NCBI RefSeq assembly: GCF_003573695.1
Contig: NC_039364.1
Span: 68,964,256-69,028,255, forward strand
DNA from: Papaver somniferum
Lineage: Eukaryota; Streptophyta; Magnoliopsida; Ranunculales; Papaveraceae
Direction of reading: 5' to 3'
Length of the DNA stretch: 64,000 nt
The notes below the pieces were generated by a model, which ran no database searches, was not told where the DNA came from, and saw nothing but the letters and a program-made list of their open reading frames with translations. Made by a program: the position numbers and the translations under genes. Shown piece after piece: positions 11,511 through 23,107 of the stretch (positions are counted from its first letter, which is position 1; the number at the start of each line of letters is the position of its first letter).

Positions 11511-12092
11511 CAAATTAACCACTATGCTAGGAGCAAGTAAAATTCATCGTGATACACGGGGATTGGTCTATAAGGGAATAACAAAGAGGTAAAATTTGTC
11601 AAGGCTCGTGATTCTTCTCAACAAAAGGTTTCCACTGATGGAAAAGTGAAATACCTTCACCGGAAGTTAAGGATCGAAAGAGAAAAGTATATCAACCCCC
11701 AAAGTCAGCACACACAGATCGAGGTAAGAACATTCCTTATGTTTGCCACTATTGCGGAAATAAAGGTCACCTGACAAGGAGATGTCGTTTCCATATAAGG
11801 AATGAGAAACTTCATGATGTTCTTGTTTGGGCATCACAAGAAGTTGTGAAACCAAGATCATATGTTAAGACTAATCCCCTTAACGTTACAGGTTGTAAAT
11901 GTCCAGCCTTTAGGCAAATGAATCAGTGCTGTGATAAACCTAGATTTGCCTATAAACGTCATACGAATCCTTTTCATAATCACAATGGTTATCAAAAGGA
12001 TAACTTCGTAAATAAGAAGACAAAAGCCGATGCTCCCAATTAGAGAAAGACTAACTTGCAAAAGAATAGTCAATCCAATTCTCTTCCGAGAA
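11511..12092 (+). pseudogene. gag: Cop-1 gag remainder with zinc knuckle
   Basis: Fragments in several frames continue the gag. At 11744-11785 there is an intact CX2CX4HX4C knuckle, CHYCGNKGHLTRRC, followed in frame by RFHIRNEKLHDVLVW and a Lys/Asn-rich stretch up to about 12040. Upstream, the segment around 11580-11640 (KEVKFVKARDSSQQK) resembles SIRE-type gag linkers. Frameshifts and stops separate the parts. The element ends abruptly at 12092. Confidence 0.6.
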
Positions 12093-14182
12093 TGTAGATG
12101 GGGAAAACGATTTTCTGGTTTTTCAGGAAGTGGAGAGACGATCGTGTGGATAGAGGCTCCTCAACCGAGCAAACTGCCTATCCTCAAACAGATGCACTGC
12201 ACGGGAGTGCTTTGAGTTCGAGAGATCAATCTGTAGGACTCCGGCCTAAACCAAGACAATGGTTGTTCCAGAGTCAATTCGGTTACAAAGAGGGAAAAGG
12301 GTTGATATGTAGGAGGAAACTGAGAAGTGTGCGAGATCAATGATGATCGAAGATTGTGAATATGTTTAAGGTTTCTGTAAGTTTTTTGTGAAGTGTTGAG
12401 TTCGAATAAGTTTTTGTCGATTGATTGAATTCTTGAGAGTGATTTCTCGGATCAGAATTCTTATGTTGTTCAATCGTGGATTCAGAGACTTATTTGTATT
12501 TCCAGAATAGTAGACACATTGATCTCCAGTAAGTATGTCGGTTGCTCGAGTGAAAGAGTACGAAAATGGAAAATCGTGGTTTAACTAGTTCCAGATCGTG
12601 CGGGGACTTGGTTGATTGTACACCCACTACTTTGCTAACTCCCTCAACTGCTTGCACGGCTTACTCACATTTCTCATCGTGGATGAACACACGTGACGTA
12701 GGCCGCCAGACCAAAACCCTAATTAATATCCCCCATGTATTTGATTAGTCAGTCGTTGACTTGATTAGACGATGAGTCTAAGTATTATTCAGTCGGGCCT
12801 AGTTGTTGAATGCTCTAGGATTCATGAATTGAACATGTCCGCTGGGAAATATAGTTCTCGAATGAATGATGTTGATCTGTTGAGTCAACATAATGAATAT
12901 TGATAGTCTGAGTGAATATTGCTCTGAGCAAATATTGCTTGTATGATGAATTATTGAATATTGATAGTTGGATCAATATTCGAGCATTTGAGCAATTATT
13001 GCTCATTCGATAAATTACTGATATTGATATTGATAGTTGAATCAATATTCGAGCATCTGAGCAAGTATTGCTCATTCGATAAATTACTGAATATTGACAG
13101 TTGAATCAATATTCGAGCATCTTAGCAAGTATTGCTCATTCGATAAATTATTGGTAGCATGACCAAATAAAATATTAATTAAAATATTGGTAACTGGATC
13201 GAATATTATATAATTCATTTGGTGTTGATTGCTGGATCAACATAAAATTACTAGAGTCTGAACTCGCTCAGAATTATGATTTGCAGAGCATTCGTTCGAA
13301 ACCCTAATTTTGATCAATTGTTGATCAATTGATGATTTACTGAAAATAAGTCACTGAGTGAAGGAGGTACCGGCTACATGGGATGATGGTCGACCATGTA
13401 GCGCCCAAATGCTCGAGTGACCATGCACCAAAGTCCTTTGTTGACCAGTTGGTGAAAGGATGATCAAATGTTGGTTCAATCATTTATTAAAATAGTGCAC
13501 GTGTGAGCGTTAGGTGGTAAAACCTAGTTATGGAGAGATGAGGGACCGACCAAGGAGTCATGGGACCAGACTTTGCTAGTCGTGGGACCGGATGACGGTC
13601 GGTTGAGCGAGTCCCAAGTTGGTTGGAGAGACTTTGGACCCAATATGAACAGTTGAGAGATAATTAGGTCAAAATTATGAAAGAGTATGGAACCGGCTCC
13701 TTCCAGGATTAAGGGCCGACCTTGGTCGGTCAAGGTGGCATGCCCGTGTCACCATACTGCCTGTGTCTCAGTCCTGAGAGTTTTGGTATTTCTGGTGCGC
13801 GTTTGAGCAATATTTTGGATTTTCAGAAGAGTTTGATCTTGACTGAAACTCTCAATTTTGCTCGAATGAGCAAGTAGAACTTTGCTCATGCGACCGATAT
13901 TTTGAGAATATTAAAGTAATAATATTTTAATTTTTGACGTGAGAAGCCTAGTCGGTCATGTGACCGTCTGACTTTTTGGCCTTTTCATGGTTTGAGCAAT
14001 ATTTAAGAAAATATTGAAAAACTAGGGTTTTCGCCCAAACGATGGAGTTCCATGAGATGAAGGAAATAATAATATGAGAAAATATGGTATTGTAAGGTAT
14101 GTGACCAACCACGGCTATAGCATGGCCGTCCGGCTAGGTGGCCCGGTCTCGTGACACCTTTCCCTATTTTGTTTGATGAAAG
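12093..14182 (-). repeat. Truncated LTR of the Tat-A family
   Basis: It begins TGTAGATGGGGAAAACG, as do the Tat-A LTRs at 30129 and 41849, and runs parallel to them with many differences for about 2.1 kb. It includes the degenerate first GC-rich dyad near 14100-14155. It stops without the expected terminal CCACCATCTACA, where the LTR of Tat-2 begins. The orientation is minus. It is much more diverged than the Tat-A and Tat-B copies. Around 12900-13140 an imperfect repeat of TCGATAAATTACTGA-like units is visible. Confidence 0.7.
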
Positions 14183-15088
14183 TGTGAATATCAATATTCT
14201 GCGGAGCACGTATCACGATCTTAGTGGACGCATACAAGATAACTGCGTAGCCCTCTCTATGTAGAGAAACTCAAGTGACAGAGGATACCTTCGCAAATCT
14301 ACTTTATCTCGTCCCAAGAAAGGATGCCTCGACGGCTGAGATGAGAAGAGTAAAAGCCTAGTCTATAAGGAGACAGCTGGCGAAGGGACAAAGGTATATG
14401 GAATATCTAATCATCATTAAATTCACAAATATCTTATCTACACGCATAATCAAGGCACGTGGAGAGAGACGATGTGGCATAACCCGATTGGCAGAGGCTG
14501 GCGGTGAACGAAGGTACAACCTATCTAAGGTTGGGAAGTTCCCGAAAGAACGTGGGTCAGCTGAGGTGGCAGGGTTCGACTGGATAAAGCACGCGGAGAA
14601 CGAAGGTACCATTTGTACGAAAGGTATATCAGCAAACGATGGACCCAGAGGCAGCAAAGATATACCTGGAGCAGAAGGGGCTATAAATACCAAGCCTCAC
14701 CAACAAACAAATGGCATTCAATATCTAGGAGAGAAGATCTAGTCTTAAGCTTATACCTCTTTAATGTTTCGAACTTAAGTATTTACCCCAACTTGAGTTC
14801 TCTCTATTACTTTGGGAAGCATTTAAGATCTTTGTAACCACCATAACTTAATACAAAACAATCACTCATTACTCTGTGGACGTAGACGAAAGTCGAACCA
14901 CGTAATCTCTTGTGTCTCATGATAACTTAACATCTTTTATATTATCTTTGCATTCTTAGTTGTTATTGTGATCTTGAGTACCCTTTATTACTTTGCACTA
15001 TCAGTTGAACAGAGGCATCATTACTACTTAGTATTTGATTCTCTGAGCTGTACACATTAGGTAGACTACGGGAAAACGAGTAGTCACA
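14183..15088 (+). repeat. 5' LTR of Tat-2 (about 0.9 kb)
   Basis: The right end is TAGTCACA at 15088, directly followed by a primer-site sequence and then gag. The left end is approximate (TGTGAATATC or TGAATATC near 14183-14185). A TATA box CTATAAATAC lies at 14681-14690. U5 has the motif CTGTGGACGTAG...CGAACCACGTAA, common in Tat-type LTRs. It does not match the 3' LTR at 25155-25714. Confidence 0.6.
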
Positions 15089-15089
15089 G

Positions 15090-15106
15090 TTTGGCGCTAG
15101 AAAGGT
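15090..15106 (+). other. Tat-2 primer-binding site
   Basis: TTTGGCGCTAGAAAGG lies 1-2 bp after the LTR end, the layout typical of Tat and Ogre-type elements. The tRNA is not assigned. Confidence 0.6.
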
Positions 15107-15684
15107 TTTGCTCACCAGCTTGAGTTTTTATATCCCGTCATTTATTTTACTAATGCATCTTCTTTAAACGAAGATATCTAAGTTCAGCAGCGATGAATCT
15201 CACTTTCTAGTGATGGGTTTGTCCGTTGTTTTTGAAAGTTCTTTGAGTTCATAACCTGTAAGACCAGCAATCTCACAGATCTACAAAAGTTTTTACAAAA
15301 AACCACCCACAAAACGCTAAAACTTTTGTTTTGTACTAAAACTGCCTTTTCCGACAAAGCATCCTTTAGATCTGAGTACCTCAGACTGCAGAGAAATCTC
15401 AGTAAAAGTTTAAGGAATAAAGATCTTCTAAAGCATTTAATAACCCTGTTTTTGGGAAGATCTGACACCCTTTTTTTATTGGTTTTTAACGTTTAAGGTT
15501 GTTTCTTCCAAGGGTGTCATAACCATTTAATACCCGTCTTTCCAAACGTCATTTCAGTCCTTGTTCTGAAAAAGCTGCTTAGACGTCTTCTGTGTCAAAG
15601 CATTAATTGCCACTTTTGGCGAAGGCACCCAAGTAGCAGATTTGTCGTTTTTTCTGTGACTACAGTATAGAAAAATCCAAAGGC
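15107..15684 (+). other. Tat-2 leader
   Basis: This is an untranslated leader between the primer site and the gag ATG. I see no supported gene here. Confidence 0.5.
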
Positions 15685-18260
15685 ATGCAGAAACCAAGTG
15701 ATGCACCAACAAGCTCACGACCAGCAGTCACAAGAGGAAGATCCCAAAATCCGTCTCAAGCAAATCAACGAACGGAAACAGAGGACGGGCAAAGTGAAAT
15801 AGCACGAAGGACGATTGCTAACAAACCAATTATTCATGCTGAAGGAATGGGGCAAACATCGGGAGCTCAACCACTTTACGATATGCCATTACCGGAGCAT
15901 CCCAATACCATGCAGCCACCTGCGACCAACGCAGGGCTAGCCAGTACCTTAGTTCCTACAGGACAAGGGTTGGGAAACCTAACTCCAATCCAGATAGATC
16001 CATACGCACCGGTCATAGAAGAAGGAATGGCTAACTCTGAGGATCCGGCCAACAACACTCCTCAGGGTGGTGGAATCCACAACGAATAACAAATAGCAGC
16101 ACAAGTAGCAGCTTTGCTACTACGAAACAAGGAGCATGAGGATGCAATACACGTGATGGCTCAGGAAAACCATAACCTAAAGGACATGCTAGACGTGCAA
16201 ATCGAAGGTTCCCAAACTCACCCTCCGCTAAAGAGGCGTGAAAACGGAGCTATCTCAGGAAGGCGAAGGGTGGATCTCAACCCACCAAAGGCTAACCCAG
16301 CAGGGGGAGCCAGAAGAACACGCTGTGATCCAGATGAGACGGATCCAACATACAAGCCTTCCCAGTCCTACTACAACGAGACATTTTTCAGAGATGCTCA
16401 CAACGTGAGCATGGTTATGGAGCAAATGGAAAAAATACGGACAGAGATACAAAGCCTAAAAACTGGCCACACAGGTGCAAGACTAGAAGAGGTACTACAA
16501 GAGGCAACCACATATCCATTGTTTTTTCGCATTTTGAGGGAACCCATCCTTCCGAAATGCCCGGTACCTACGTTTCAGGCATACAACGGTACCTCGGATC
16601 CCTCATCCCACCTACGGTATTACACTCGCCTCCTTGCCCATTGGGAAAGAGATGAGGTAGTATTGTGTAGGTACTTCCCTGCAAGCTTGACGAGATCAAC
16701 ATTGGCCTGGTATGATAATTTACCGGCAAACTCAAATGACTCTTTTGAGCAATTGTCTACGGTGTTCTAGGAGACATACATGTACAACAAATCAATAAAG
16801 GATGGGTTAGATAGGTTGTTTGCTTTAGCTATCAGACCCCGCAAAACATTGATGCAATACACGGATAGGTGGCAGAAGACATGCCAAGAAATTGGAAAAG
16901 TCAATCCAGAAATTAACACTAATTGCTATAAGTATGGACTTGATAGAAACTCAGCTATCTTCGTGGAGCTTCACAACAGAGCCCTCGATTCCAAAGGAGA
17001 GATCAGGGTTGTCCAAGACTGCTATATCAGACTCGAAAAACTCCAGAAGGACAACCCCATGGCACAAGCAAAAACAACAACAGGTCCGCAACGAACTAAC
17101 TCTATGGAACCAATTTCGGAGATACCTAAGAGGCAAAACGAGATCGGGGGCAGAACCAGCTCTCGAGACAAAAGATCAAAATACATAGATGGCAAAGGCA
17201 TAGGAAAAGGAAGATACAAGTTCGTATATAAGATCTACACAAAGTTAAATACCACATTCTCCCACATTCTAAGCAAAGAAGGAGCAAAGCCGGGCTTTCG
17301 TTACTCTAATACTAGGGGAAAGCAACCAGACAAAACGAAGGAGGCCAAGGAGTATTGTGCATACCACCAGTACTACGGGCATACGACTGATACGTGCTAC
17401 CATCTACGGAACGTAATTCAGAGATTCATAGACGAAGCCAATTTCATGGAGTACGTGCAGATACAACCAGCTGATACTGAGGTAGCCCCCAAGAAAAGGG
17501 TAGAACTACCTCAGGACGACAAATACATCAACATGATTACCTTCTCCAGCGGAGGTCAGGAGGAGCTACTCGAAGACATCTTCGAGTTAGCTCGAAACAG
17601 GAGAAAGCTAGATGCCCACGAAGTGTTCAAGCTAAGCGGACCACCTACTAGCACTTGGGAAGAATGGATGGCTACGCCATTAACATTCTCAACAAAAGAC
17701 GTCAATCAGGAGGTCGTGATGCACAATGATCCACTTGTGATCACTCTTCCAATACATGTATGGAACGTCACGAAGGTCCTCGTTGACGGGGGCAACTTGT
17801 TAAATGTACTTTTCTACGAACCCTACCTACACATGGGTTTGACAGTGGAGCAAATGGACTCGTCCACTTGCACAATATACGGTTTCAATGGAGCAGTCTC
17901 TATGACAAAAGGATAAATCGTCTTGCAGGTACGTGCGGGACCCTTAGTAACAAATACAAGGTTTTATGTGGTGGAGGCACCTTCGCCCTACAATGTAATC
18001 ATGGGAAGGCTATGGGTCCATAGATTACGAGGAACAGCTTCGACATATCACCAATACCTTCGATTCCCTACACCCATGGGTGAAATGGAAATCAAGGGTG
18101 GCCAGCAAGACGCAAGGCTATGCAATCTAGCAGAGGTCAGTCTCAACGAAGAAAGAGTTGCCGCCCAGCAGCACGAAATAAAACGACGAAAGGCCAACAA
18201 TAAAGAAGTGAAGGACAGAGCCTTCTCAGTACCCGAAGCCACCTCGGTACCGGAGACAAG
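15685..18260 (+). pseudogene. gag: Tat-2 gag and protease (broken)
   Basis: One reading frame runs from ATG at 15685 to the AthX insertion at 18260, broken only by TAA at 16087-16089, TAG at 16768-16770 and TAA at 17914-17916. Order: a variable N-terminus; a capsid region with LPKCPVPTFQAYNGTSDP, LRYYTRLLAHW and LARRLFALAI-like segments; a CCHC-variant zinc finger YCAYHQYYGHTTDTCYHL near 17355-17410; then protease with LVDGGNLLNVLFYEPYLHMG near 17785, where DGG-N replaces the more usual D-x-G-S/A. Downstream PSPYNVIMGRLWVHRLRG is the protease C-terminal motif. The family is Tat-lineage Ty3/Gypsy. All three stops are consistent with C-to-T changes of Gln codons. Confidence 0.8.
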
Positions 18261-21200
18261 TGATGGGATTTCAATGATGTTGTTGTAGTAAATAAGATTC
18301 GAACTCTAAGACTTGTGAAGATTAAATTTAAAGATTTAATAATAAAGGGAGAGTTACTGGGTTTAGGATTCCACCGAATTCATATCATAAGGCTCAATTA
18401 TTCATTCTCAACAATTATTGCTCAATAAATAAAATAACAGTGACTCTTATTTTTCCAAAGTAGATTCTCAAAATATTAGTTATAAATCGTAAGCATGCGA
18501 CATCAAACATTTAAGCAAGCATGACTGATGTTTTTCCAAAAGTTGTTGTAGTGATAGTGGTAAAAAAAGATTCGTTTCAGACTTGTGAAGGAAATGGAAT
18601 TTTTAGATTTAATAAAAATATATATACAAAAATATTAACAATGGGCGAGAGGTACTGGGACTAAGGATTTGGCCGAATTCACTACACATGGTTCATTCAT
18701 ATATTCTTTGACAATTTAAAACTCAATAAAATTAACATGGACTCTGATTTTGCCAAGATAGATTCTCAAAACATCGATTGTAAGTCCTAAGCATGAAATA
18801 TCAAAACACCTAAGCTAAGCATACATCATCAAATTAAATAACAACCAATTAATTCAAATCATATTTCAATTTTAAATTAATGCAAAAGTCATAAAAAAGA
18901 ATAAAATAAATTTACCCGTGTATGAAATTCACCCTCCTCCGTCATCCCAGTGTTGGGTTTAGCTCATCATGATAAAAACACGCTCAAAATATTTATTTAT
19001 TGCTCAAATGGTGTTTACAATGAAGAGAAGAAGAGAAAATGGTGTAAACAGCTAATGTGCGACCCACAGGAAGCGTCACAAAAGAACGATAAAAGAGAAG
19101 TGCTATTGTCGCTGTGGTTCTAAGACCCACACCTACGACCCACGCCTGTGAGTCTGTTTCACTGTTGATAAACGACTGTCCCTGCGAGTCTGTTCTTCGT
19201 GTTCTTGGTGTTCTTCATCATCAGCAGGAGCAGAAACATAGTTTCATCAACTCTTGATTTCTCGCTCCTGAGCTCTCTTATCGACCCCAAACTCTCGACA
19301 CCCTTTCTACTCAACCCCAGCAACCTATTTATAGCCAACAGACCCATCGAATCTCGCTCATTCACTCCATATAATTCTCTTTAACTCGGCAGTAAAGAAA
19401 ATATTTCTGGGAATACTTTCTTTCCTGTTTCATCTTCTCACGCGTTTTCAAGCCTCCAAATTACCATATTTAACTCCTTCACGATCCAACAGGCTGTGAG
19501 GGTCTTCCATGCACGCATAAGACACGTTGAATCTTCTCCAAATCACGTGAAACCCGTGATATACACGAACTGCCCTGTTTTTAACCCGTGAATTGTTTAG
19601 CTGATTCTAGCCAATTCTGGTCGAACCAAACGCCCACAGTGTGTTTAATAGGCCATATCACAACTATCTACCAAAAATCAGCCATTGAATCTCCCTAGAA
19701 CACGTTCAACAATTCGATCAAAAATCTGCAGAAGTGTTCTCCATTTTCCCGCCAAAAACAAAATTCAAATGGAGAAGATGACCACCCCCTAATCCTGTAC
19801 TGGGGTGCGAATAGAAGATGCCTTTTGGGGTGACCTGGGGTGCCCCTTAGTAATTGAGGTGCCCCTTATCCAAAGGTGAGAGTCCGAATAACACGTGTCC
19901 TCCGGGGCTTTTACCAACTTTTCGAGCCGAATTTTCCAAAAAATGTTTATTTTCCAAAGGTGCCTACAAACACATAAAACACCAAAATTAGTACAAACTC
20001 GAGTGCCAACAATATATAGTATTGAGATCAAATTAAACACAAAAATGTGTTTATCAATGACCCATCAAATAAAATGATAACTAATTAATCAAAATCATAA
20101 TTCTATTTTAATTAGTGCAAAAGTCATATAGAGAATAAACTAAATTCACCCATGTATGAAATTCGGATTCCTCCGTCGAGCCAGTGTAGGGGTTTAACTC
20201 CTCATATTGTAGACACTCTCAAAAGATATTTTTATAGCTCAATTGGTGCTTACAATGAAGAAAAGAAGAGAAAAGACTATAAATAGGGAGTTTGCAACAG
20301 TTGTCAGCCGTTACAAAAGCCCCGTTACAACTTAAGCACTTGTTACAGTAAACAATATTCGGAAACTGTCGTAGAAAAACTGTCACTAAGACCAGAAAAT
20401 GTGACAGTTCTAATACGACAGACCTACTGAGTCGTCTGTGTTCTTCGTCTTTTTCTTCTCTGCAGCAGCAGAGAAGTTGCTCTGCAACTCTCTATTCTTC
20501 TCCCCAAACTCTCGATACCCTTCTTTGGAATGCCAGCACCTATTTTATACTCAACAGACCCCCAAAATCCTTCGTAATAACTCGAATATATTTTCTTTTA
20601 CTCGGGATCATTTTCTACCATTTTTACATGAATATTTCCTTATATATTTTCTTCACGCGTTTCCAGTGGCCCAAATCCATCCAAACATGTTCCATAGATG
20701 TTGCAGAATCTGTCGAACACACTCTTTACTCATGCAATTCCCAAATTAGCCTCAACAGAATACCAAAAATATTTGTCTTCCCTGTTTTGGTCCAACACGT
20801 GTGATCTTCTTTTCTTTGGCGTTTCTGAAACACCTACCAGTCCTGTTTGATCTTAACAGGATAATAACAACCAGTTCCGGTGATTAAGTCTCACTAAATT
20901 TCCTCAGAAATCCCATCATAACTTCCCGGAAATAGCCCGAGAATAATATTCTCTGTTTTCTTCAAACCAAAAATCCAGCCCAATTCCTTCGAATCCACAA
21001 CCCATATCATTCCTGTTTGACCCATTCAAGTCCATACAATCAATCTGAGCCATGGAATCTCTTCAGAAAATGTTCAAAAATCGAACCTTAGTTTCCTCAG
21101 TTGACTGCAAAACTGCCCCGCCAAAACTTGAAAATCCTGTTTTCTTGAAATCTGATCATCTAGCCAATTCTGGTCGAATCGAAGACTATTACCAGCTCTG

Positions 21201-21671
21201 TTAATTCAATTAGAGCAAACCCATTTAGTTTCAGCGCTTTAGTATCATTCAAACACCTCAAATTCTCAAACCCTAATTTTTTTCCTTGAAAACCAATTTA
21301 CCCGCCAAATTTCATAAATTCAAAAGGTTGAAGATGACCTCCCCTTATCCAGTCTCGGTGGTGTCCCTTTACCAATTTGGGATACAAATAGCAATTACTG
21401 GGGTGCAAATAGCAATTTTTGGGGTACAAAGAGTAATTTTGGGCTATAAATAGTGAAAACTCCTGGATGCCTTTAACACATTTCTAGGGGTGCCCTTATC
21501 CAAAGTTGGGGTGCCTTTAGTACTTTTCTGGGACCAAATACCACTTTTCGAGCAACTTTCTCTATAAGAACTTATTTCCTTGAAAACACTTAAAACAAGT
21601 TTATTAGCAATAAAATGAGGCATAGCTAATCTAGTTATGGGTGAAAATACGTCACACTTGCGTGCTCATCA
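18261..21671 (-). repeat. Left LTR of AthX (interrupted)
   Basis: The plus-strand reading starts TGATGGGATTTCAATG and ends CGTGCTCATCA, followed by a polypurine tract in the minus sense. Without AthY and one copy of its target duplication it is about 1.9 kb. Its last 500 bp (about 21138-21640) are repeated at 23112-23640. It contains imperfect repeats of a GGGGTGCAAATAGCAATT type near 21360-21450. Confidence 0.72.
18526..20056 (-). repeat. AthY: solo LTR with ATGAC target duplication
   Basis: A 1531 bp LTR begins TGATGTTTTTCC and ends GTGTTTATCA. ATGAC occurs at both 18521-18525 and 20057-20061. Joining the flanks gives the uninterrupted AthX LTR sequence GCATGACCCATCA, a string also seen in the Ath-1 LTR. 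There is no internal region, so this is a solo LTR left by recombination between two LTRs. Confidence 0.85.
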
Positions 21672-21687
21672 AATTCCCCCACACTTA
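21672..21687 (-). other. AthX polypurine tract
   Basis: The minus strand reads TAAGTGTGGGGGAATT, ending exactly at the LTR. The same tract is at 29700-29716 for Ath-7. Confidence 0.75.
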
Positions 21688-21720
21688 CATTTTGCTAGTC
21701 CTCGAGCAAAACAGAAAATT

Positions 21721-22086
21721 GACCCGCTACACAGCTGGCCATATAATGGGAGAGAGAGAAACCCGCTACACAGCTGGCCATATTTTATTTTATTTTAGAC
21801 CCGCTACACAGCTGGTCATAATATGCAAGGAAAAAGAAAAGACCCGCTACACAGCTGGTCATAACCCTAATAATCATTATTTATTTTATTTTATTTTATT
21901 TTATTTTGATATTTTTTTTAGACCCGCTACACAGCTGGTCATAATATGCAAGAAAAAAAGAAAAAGACCCGTTACACGGCTGGTCATAACTCTAACAATC
22001 ATTATTTTATTTTTATTTTTTTAGACCCGCTACACAGCTGGTCATAGAGAATACCCTACAAAAGACCCGCTACACAGCTGATCATG
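21721..22086. repeat. Eight interspersed copies of GACCCGCTACACAGCTGGTC
   Basis: Near-identical copies start at about 21721, 21760, 21798, 21841, 21921, 21966, 22024 and 22063. Spacers are of unequal length and are A+T-rich (runs of TTTTA) or purine-rich (GCAAGAAAAAGAAAA). Each copy carries GACC and GGTC arms and a central CAGCTG-like core, so each is itself a short dyad. The array lies between the polypurine tract and the coding region of AthX. Confidence 0.85.
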
Positions 22087-22130
22087 ATTTGCAAGAAAAT
22101 TCCTGAAACAGTAAAGTAAAAAGTTAACCA

Positions 22131-22147
22131 CTCCCCCACACTTAGAC
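22131..22147 (-). other. Second polypurine-tract-like site in AthX
   Basis: The minus strand reads GTCTAAGTGTGGGGGAG, nearly the same as the terminal tract 450 bp away. A similar site occurs in Ath-7 at 61297-61309. It may be an internal plus-strand primer site or a duplicated end. Confidence 0.45.
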
Positions 22148-22159
22148 ATTACATTGTCC

Positions 22160-22985
22160 TCAATGTAATTGAGTCATCCAACGTAAAAAATAAGATGGGA
22201 AATTCAATAAAAATAAAAATAAAATAAACAAAAATAAATAAATAAACAAATATACCCACTGGAATGTACATAAAAGATCCCCATAAACTAATAACCTGAA
22301 AATTTGGGGATCAACCCAAAATATTATATTCACAAATGACAGCTTCACATTTATGTCATGACAACGCGGAGACACTGAAACTATCAAAAAGAAAAAGTTA
22401 CCCCCAAACTTGGTGTTTACTTCACAAGGAAGTGCATAAAGAACATAATATGGGGATACTATTGGGACTGGGAAATTTTCAATTGGCTCATGCACGGTAT
22501 TAGAAATAGGCGAATCCTCTGGGTATTTAGATGCGAAGTATTCCAACAAAATTTTAAAAGCATACAATTCTAACCCTAAATTAGGTAACTTTTGGAAGTC
22601 TAGGGGTCTAGAAACAACCTCTAAGTTGGGTGAATTATCTTGTGAGATAGATTCATTTATGGAATTAGGAAAATCATCTACACAATCATCCACAGGGTCA
22701 TCTACAAATTCTGTCTGGAACAGAGAGTAACAAGACTGATCATCATCATCATTAAATAATTTTTTGTTCCAAACTAGGTGGTGTGTATTTGTAATACTTC
22801 TCATATATCATGAGAGGAGATTCTTCACTTACCATTTGTGGAGCAAAAACTCCATATCGTTGCCTATGCATATATTCACCAAGCGTCATCTCAGATGAGG
22901 TTGTCTGATAATTTTCATTTCTACGCTTATATTCGGCCAGTGTCATCTTAGGTGACGTCTCCTCAGAAAAAGCCATCGTCCTCAA
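22160..22985 (-). pseudogene. AthX acidic ORF with conserved FASKYP / TKFGGNF region
   Basis: This is the only coding region of AthX. It opens about 100 bp after the primer site with a repeated motif, MTLAEYKRRNE and MTLGEYMHRQR, then a frameshift near 22790 leads to an acidic stretch (FVDDPVDDCVDD) and a C-terminal region containing LELYAFKILLEYFASKYPED and LPCEVNTKFGGNF. The C-terminal region is homologous by eye to the ORF of Ath-7 at 61542-62400. It shows no gag, protease or pol motifs. The last 100 codons to 22160 are hydrophobic and probably not part of the original protein. I do not recognise the family. Confidence 0.55.
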
Positions 22986-23082
22986 AAAGTACCTGAAATG
23001 AAATACAAAAAGAAACGCATAAAAAGGAAAAAAGAAAATCTTAAATGAAAATATTGTACAACCTAAAAATTAATCTAAAAAC

Positions 23083-23104
23083 AAGTCCGCATCGGCGGCG
23101 CCAA
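23083..23104 (-). other. AthX primer-binding site
   Basis: On the minus strand TGGCGCCGCCGATGCGGACT follows the LTR after a few bases. It is shared with Ath-1. Confidence 0.65.
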
Positions 23105-23107
23105 AAT

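Larger units (their letters stand above)
10437..12092 (+). mobile_element. Cop-1: 5' part of a Ty1/Copia element (SIRE-like)
   Basis: The right part of an LTR (10437-10835, ending CCCCCGGTTTTTCA) is followed by the primer site TGGTATCAGAGC and a gag-like region. The LTR's left part is lost behind Ath-1, which is inserted in it. The element is cut at 12092 by a Tat-A-type LTR; no protease, integrase or RT of it remains in view. SIRE-like is judged from the zinc-knuckle context and is less certain than Copia. Confidence 0.7.

Noticed and set aside
12840..13140. Possible tRNA or structured RNA in the truncated LTR with repeated ATTGCTC/GAGCAAT words
   Set aside because: No cloverleaf or conserved tRNA boxes; the pattern is an imperfect LTR-internal repeat of short inverted words also present in the Tat-A LTRs near 31000.
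21721..22086. Possible CRISPR-like array of spaced repeats
   Set aside because: Spacers are of unequal length and low complexity, and the setting is a plant retrotransposon.
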